A stretch of 11,492 bases of DNA from NCBI GenBank assembly GCA_947258805.1, contig CAMYJV010000080.1, positions 1-11,492 of the forward strand. The letters run 5' to 3'. This DNA is from an uncultured Gammaproteobacteria bacterium. Lineage in GTDB: Bacteria; Pseudomonadota; Gammaproteobacteria; GCA-2729495. Positions within the stretch are counted from its first letter, which is position 1, and every line of letters starts with the position of its first letter. The notes beneath the pieces were generated by a model that did no database searches, was not told where the DNA came from, and saw nothing but the letters and a program-made list of their open reading frames with translations. The translations under genes and the position numbers were made by a program. Positions 7,321 to 11,492 of the stretch are shown here, one piece after another.

Positions 7321-7860
7321 ATGGCCAGATTGCAGGAATATTACAAGGAGACGGTGGTGCCCAAGCTGATGGAACAGCTGGGCGTCAATAACGTCATGCA
7401 GGTACCGCGGGTCGAGAAAATCACGCTGAACATGGGCGTGGGTGAAGCCGTTGCTGATCGCAAGGTTGTCGAGAAAGCCATGGAAGACATGGAAAAGATT
7501 TCCGGCCAGAAGCCCAACGTCTGCAAGGCGCGCAAGTCTGTTGCTGCCTTCAAGCTGCGTGATGGCATGGCCATTGGCTGCAAGGTGACGCTGCGGCGCG
7601 AGCGGATGTACGAGTTCCTGGACCGCCTGATCAACATTGCCATTCCGCGCGAGCGGGACTTCCGGGGTTTAAACCCCAAGTCTTTCGATGGCCGGGGTAA
7701 TTACAGCCTGGGTGTTCAGGAGCAGATCATTTTTCCGGAGATCGATTACGACAAGATCGATACGATTCGCGGCATGGACATCACGATTACGACGTCAGCT
7801 GTCGACGACGAACAGGGCCGGGCTTTGCTCGACGCTTTCAATTTTCCCTTCAAGAAATAG
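7321..7860 (+). CDS. rplE: 50S ribosomal protein L5
   Basis: L5 binds 5S rRNA, takes part in bridge B1b with S13 and contacts P-site tRNA. The product is 179 residues, identical in length to E. coli L5. It contains [68 protein letters not shown] and the terminal [16 protein letters not shown] at 7309-7313 supports the ATG. In E. coli the S8 repressor binds the mRNA around this start codon. I did not find an obvious equivalent hairpin by eye. Confidence 0.98.
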   Translation: MARLQEYYKETVVPKLMEQLGVNNVMQVPRVEKITLNMGVGEAVADRKVVEKAMEDMEKISGQKPNVCKARKSVAAFKLRDGMAIGCKVTLRRERMYEFLDRLINIAIPRERDFRGLNPKSFDGRGNYSLGVQEQIIFPEIDYDKIDTIRGMDITITTSAVDDEQGRALLDAFNFPFKK

Positions 7861-7879
7861 ATACGGGTCAGATCAGAGC

Positions 7880-8185
7880 ATGGCAAAGAAATCGATGATC
7901 GCTCGCGAAGTCAAACGCGCAAAAATTGTGCAACGCTACGCAGCGAAGCGGGCAGTGTTGAAGGAAATCATCCAGAGCCCGAAGAGCTCCGAGGAAGATA
8001 AGCAGGCAGCAATGCTGGCGTTGCAGAAAATGCCGCGGGATGCGAGCCCCGTGCGTATGCGTAACCGTTGTTCGATTTCCGGCCGGCCGAAGGGTTATTA
8101 CCGCAAATTCGGCCTGGGCAGGAACAAGCTGCGTGAGCAGACGATGGCCGGCAATATTCCAGGCCTTGGTAAGGCTAGCTGGTAA
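7880..8185 (+). CDS. rpsN: 30S ribosomal protein S14 (zinc-independent long form)
   Basis: S14 is a late-assembling protein of the 30S head. The true start is ATG at 7880, giving 101 residues as in E. coli. It opens [13 protein letters not shown] and ends [10 protein letters not shown]. The conserved [26 protein letters not shown] block is present. The CxxC pairs of the short zinc-binding form are absent, so this is the C-minus type. The same frame stays open further upstream inside rplE, but that part does not resemble S14. The ribosome binding site is weak, with no clear purine run at normal spacing, which suggests coupling to rplE translation 19 nt upstream. Confidence 0.97.
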   Translation: MAKKSMIAREVKRAKIVQRYAAKRAVLKEIIQSPKSSEEDKQAAMLALQKMPRDASPVRMRNRCSISGRPKGYYRKFGLGRNKLREQTMAGNIPGLGKASW

Positions 8186-8206
8186 GGCGGCAGACGGAGT
8201 AATGGC

Positions 8207-8605
8207 ATGAGCATGACAGATCCCATCGCCGATATGCTGACCCGGATTCGCAACGGTCAGGCCGTTGGTTTCGACACCGTGCGGATGCCGTCGTCGACGA
8301 CCAAGGTTGCGATCGCGAAAGTGCTGGCGGAGGAAGGTTATATCGATCGTTACGAGATCGAAGATCAACCCGGCAACAAGCGCGAACTCGCGGTCTGGCT
8401 GCGTTACTTTGAGGGCCGCCCGGTGATCGACGAGCTGCATCGTGTGAGCCGGCCGGGTCTGCGGGTCTACAAGAACAAGGATGAACTGCCGAACGTGCTC
8501 GGCGGGCTTGGTGTTGCGATCGTGTCCACGTCCGCGGGCGTGATGACCGACAAGACCGCCCGGCGTAAAGGCTTCGGCGGTGAAGTCCTGTGTGTTGTGT
8601 CCTGA
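8207..8605 (+). CDS. rpsH: 30S ribosomal protein S8
   Basis: S8 binds helix 21 of 16S rRNA and is central to platform assembly. In E. coli it also represses the spc operon by binding its mRNA. The 132-residue product (E. coli 130) has [38 protein letters not shown], the [17 protein letters not shown] block and the signature [27 protein letters not shown] at 8196-8199, seven bases upstream, selects this ATG. An overlapping ATG-GCA-TGA just before it is out of frame. Confidence 0.98.
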   Translation: MSMTDPIADMLTRIRNGQAVGFDTVRMPSSTTKVAIAKVLAEEGYIDRYEIEDQPGNKRELAVWLRYFEGRPVIDELHRVSRPGLRVYKNKDELPNVLGGLGVAIVSTSAGVMTDKTARRKGFGGEVLCVVS

Positions 8606-8638
8606 TCGAAACGACTGCGGGAAAGCGGTGCAGGAATC

Positions 8639-9172
8639 ATGTCCAGAATTGCTAGCAAATCACTGAGCCTGCCCAAGGGCGTCGAGCTGAAGCAGACCGG
8701 CAGCGATCTGTCGGTTAAGGGCCCGAAGGGTGAGCTGCACCTGGCGTTGAGCCAGGAGGTCGAAGTCAAGGTGGACGGCGGTGAAGCGAATGTCGCCTCT
8801 CGTTCCGGCTCGCGCTTTGCTAACGCGATGACGGGCACAACCCGAGCGCTGCTCGGCAACATGGTGACGGGCGTGACGAACGGTTTCGAGCGGAAACTGG
8901 AGCTGGTTGGCGTCGGCTATCGAGCTCAGGCCAAGGGGAAAGCCCTGAACTTGACGCTCGGTTTTTCGCACCCGGTGGAATATTCGGTGCCCGAGGGCGT
9001 CACGATCGAGACGCCGAGCCAGACCGAAATCATCGTGAAGGGTATCGACAAGCAGAAAGTTGGCCAGGTTGCCGCAGAGATTCGTCGCTACCGCCCGCCA
9101 GAGCCCTATAAAGGCAAGGGCGTGCGCTACTCGGATGAGCAGGTGGTGATGAAGGAAGCGAAGAAGAAGTAG
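8639..9172 (+). CDS. rplF: 50S ribosomal protein L6
   Basis: L6 is a two-domain protein near the sarcin-ricin loop and the factor-binding site. The product is 177 residues, as in E. coli. It has [30 protein letters not shown] at about 74-103, then [45 protein letters not shown] and a lysine-rich tail. The start is set by family length. The AGGA at 8632-8635 is unusually close to the ATG (three bases), so an upstream GGGAAAG may also contribute. The 33-nt gap before it is the largest between any two genes after rplC. Confidence 0.97.
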   Translation: MSRIASKSLSLPKGVELKQTGSDLSVKGPKGELHLALSQEVEVKVDGGEANVASRSGSRFANAMTGTTRALLGNMVTGVTNGFERKLELVGVGYRAQAKGKALNLTLGFSHPVEYSVPEGVTIETPSQTEIIVKGIDKQKVGQVAAEIRRYRPPEPYKGKGVRYSDEQVVMKEAKKK

Positions 9173-9193
9173 CGCCGCGGAGAAGAGCAGGAA

Positions 9194-9541
9194 ATGAACG
9201 GAAATATCAGACGGCTGCGCCGGGCGAAAAAAGCCCGGGCCAAGATCCGCTCGCTGGGCGTGCCTCGGCTGACCGTGCATCGTACGCCGCGGCATATATA
9301 TGCCCAGCTAATCGGGCCCGATGGCGCCGTGATGGCAGCTGCATCCACGGTGCAGAAGGCGCTGAAAGACGGCAGTGGCACCGGCAATGTCGCTGCGGCG
9401 GCAAAGGTTGGCAAGGCCATTGCAGAAAAAGCAACGGCGGCGGGCGTGAAGCAGGTGGCTTTCGACCGTTCGGGTTTTCGCTACCACGGACGTGTCCGGG
9501 CGCTGGCAGATGCCGCGCGCGAAGGTGGCCTGGAGTTTTAG
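9194..9541 (+). CDS. rplR: 50S ribosomal protein L18
   Basis: L18 binds 5S rRNA and with L5 anchors it in the central protuberance. The product is 115 residues (E. coli 117). The basic N-terminal [14 protein letters not shown] is followed by [15 protein letters not shown], the [10 protein letters not shown] region, and the C-terminal [26 protein letters not shown], which matches the family closely. A purine-rich stretch (AGAAGAGCAGGAA) leads directly into the ATG. Two residues are missing around the variable middle loop relative to E. coli. Confidence 0.97.
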   Translation: MNGNIRRLRRAKKARAKIRSLGVPRLTVHRTPRHIYAQLIGPDGAVMAAASTVQKALKDGSGTGNVAAAAKVGKAIAEKATAAGVKQVAFDRSGFRYHGRVRALADAAREGGLEF

Positions 9542-9556
9542 GCGGAGTGTTAATGC

Positions 9557-10063
9557 ATGGCAAGGGTTGAACAGTCACAAGGATCCGACGACCTGCTGGA
9601 GAAGCTGGTCACGGTGAATCGCGTGGCAAAAGTGGTCAAGGGTGGTCGCCAGTTTGGTTTCACCGCTCTGACCGTGGTCGGCGACGGTGCCGGCCGTGTG
9701 GGCTTTGGCTACGGCAAGGCGCGTGAAGTGCCCATCGCAATTCAGAAGGCGATGCAGGTGGCCCGCAAGAACATGCGCGATGTATCGCTGCGTGAGGAGA
9801 CGCTTCACTATGCGATGCAAGGTCGTCACGGAGCGACGCGCGTGTTTATCCTGCCGGCGTCTGAAGGTACCGGCGTGATCGCCGGGGGCGCGATGCGCGC
9901 CGTTTTCGAATGTGCCGGTGTGCGTAACGTGCTGGCCAAGAGCTACGGCTCTCGCAACCCCATCAATCTCGTGAGGGCGACCATCGACGCGCTGTACCGC
10001 GCACAGTCGCCGGAGCGTATTGCAGCCAAGCGCGGCAAGTCCGTCGCTGAGATTACCGGGTAA
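9557..10063 (+). CDS. rpsE: 30S ribosomal protein S5
   Basis: S5 lies at the mRNA entry and affects decoding accuracy. The product is 168 residues (E. coli 167). Its double-stranded-RNA-binding-like domain contains [25 protein letters not shown] (about 19-43), and the loop VKGGR is the region where spectinomycin-resistance changes occur. The second domain shows [47 protein letters not shown] and [13 protein letters not shown] lies about 10 bases before the ATG. An out-of-frame ATG at 9552 precedes it. Confidence 0.98.
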   Translation: MARVEQSQGSDDLLEKLVTVNRVAKVVKGGRQFGFTALTVVGDGAGRVGFGYGKAREVPIAIQKAMQVARKNMRDVSLREETLHYAMQGRHGATRVFILPASEGTGVIAGGAMRAVFECAGVRNVLAKSYGSRNPINLVRATIDALYRAQSPERIAAKRGKSVAEITG

Positions 10064-10070
10064 CAGGACC

Positions 10071-10259
10071 ATGGCAGCACCCGCAAAACTGAAGGTGACA
10101 CTGATTCGTAGCAAGCATGGCCGCTTGAAGGCCCACCGTGCCTGTGTCGCGGGGCTTGGCTTGCGGCGTATGCACCAGACCGTGGAAGTGCTCGACACGC
10201 CCGAGAATCGCGGCATGGTGAATAAGGTGGCATACCTGCTGCGGGTAGAGGAAGCCTAG
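10071..10259 (+). CDS. rpmD: 50S ribosomal protein L30
   Basis: L30 is a small 50S protein that is missing in some bacterial groups, so its presence is mildly informative. With the start at ATG 10071 the product is 62 residues (E. coli 59): [53 protein letters not shown] sits in the 7-nt gap after rpsE and partly overlaps its stop. A longer reading from inside rpsE in this frame does not resemble L30. The stop TAG abuts the rplO ATG with no gap. Confidence 0.97.
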   Translation: MAAPAKLKVTLIRSKHGRLKAHRACVAGLGLRRMHQTVEVLDTPENRGMVNKVAYLLRVEEA

Positions 10260-10688
10260 ATGAAACTGAACACGCTGAAACCGGGCAGCCGCAGAATGCG
10301 CAAGCGCGTGGGTCGCGGCCACTCTGCCGGCCAGGGCAAGACCTGCGGCCGTGGCGTAAAGGGCCAGCACGCGCGGTCTGGCGGTTACCACAAGACGGGC
10401 TTCGAGGGTGGCCAGATGCCGTTGCAGCGACGCCTGCCAAAGATCGGCTTCCGTTCACGAACCGCCGGAGATGTAGCGGAGCTGCGCTTGCACGAACTGG
10501 CTTTGCCACAGGATGACGTGGTGGACCTGGACAGCCTGAAGCGGTCGGGTCTGGTGTCTTCCCGGGCCAAGGGCGCGAAGGTATTCGCGTCGGGCAAACT
10601 CGAAAAGGCGGTGAAGATCAAGGGCCTGGCGGTGACGCCGGGTGCCCGCAAGGCCATCGAGGCCGCCGGCGGCAAGATAGAGGACTGA
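10260..10688 (+). CDS. rplO: 50S ribosomal protein L15
   Basis: L15 stabilises several 23S rRNA domains during late 50S assembly. The 142-residue product (E. coli 144) starts [20 protein letters not shown], continues with the glycine- and arginine-rich [17 protein letters not shown], the signature [18 protein letters not shown], and ends with [20 protein letters not shown]. Its ATG follows the rpmD stop directly (TAGATG), so it is probably translated by ribosomes finishing rpmD. secY begins 25 nt downstream. Confidence 0.98.
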   Translation: MKLNTLKPGSRRMRKRVGRGHSAGQGKTCGRGVKGQHARSGGYHKTGFEGGQMPLQRRLPKIGFRSRTAGDVAELRLHELALPQDDVVDLDSLKRSGLVSSRAKGAKVFASGKLEKAVKIKGLAVTPGARKAIEAAGGKIED

Positions 10689-10713
10689 GCGTCTTCGGGC
10701 GCGCATCAAGGAC

Positions 10714-11492
<779 letters not shown>

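Noticed and set aside
7297..7345. Possible S8 repressor target at the rplE start, as in E. coli
   Set aside because: I could not find a convincing conserved hairpin by eye. A covariance-model search would be needed before calling one.
8202..8210. Three-codon upstream frame ATG-GCA-TGA overlapping the rpsH start
   Set aside because: It overlaps the rpsH ATG and is too short to interpret. It is probably chance in an ATG-rich junction.

Overview
The window is a GC-rich segment of a bacterial chromosome. All genes lie on the + strand, in the classic order of the ribosomal protein superoperon: tuf (broken) - rpsJ - rplC - rplD - rplW - rplB - rpsS - rplV - rpsC - rplP - rpmC - rpsQ - rplN - rplX - rplE - rpsN - rpsH - rplF - rplR - rpsE - rpmD - rplO - secY (cut by the window end). 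The protein sequences resemble the E. coli families closely: L16, L14 and S3 have near-identical blocks, S14 is the 101-residue form without zinc ligands, and L30 is present. This points to a gammaproteobacterium, probably not an enteric one, because the promoter and leader layout around rpsJ differs from E. coli. No finer placement can be supported from this sequence.

Layout. Positions 1-1058 hold the EF-Tu gene without its first ~19 codons. About 26 codons are missing at the end of domain II, which shifts the frame. Positions 1059-1320 are a dense non-coding region: a long imperfect palindrome, a rho-independent terminator, and a second long palindrome whose central ~31 bp is the reverse complement of the first one's centre (29 of 31). 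rpsJ (1321-1635) stands alone, between that terminator and a strong candidate extended -10 promoter whose -35 box is formed by the last two sense codons of rpsJ. Positions 1636-1893 would then be a structured leader of about 230 nt. It has a GC-rich hairpin, two perfect 8-bp helices that interleave (a pseudoknot or two alternative folds), and further hairpins just before rplC. From 1894 to the end, 20 genes follow with gaps of at most 33 nt, several overlapping or abutting.

How the genes work together. Nearly all products are ribosomal proteins: S10, S19, S3, S17, S14, S8 and S5 in the small subunit, and L3, L4, L23, L2, L22, L16, L29, L14, L24, L5, L6, L18, L30 and L15 in the large subunit. 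The broken tuf encodes the elongation factor that delivers aminoacyl-tRNA, and secY encodes the core of the protein export channel that docks at the L23/L29 tunnel exit. The E. coli S10 and spc operons appear merged here, since only 29 nt separate rpsQ from rplN. The coding content is conventional. The non-coding DNA flanking rpsJ is the unusual part: a repeat pair, an isolated rpsJ, and a candidate leader RNA displaced to upstream of rplC.
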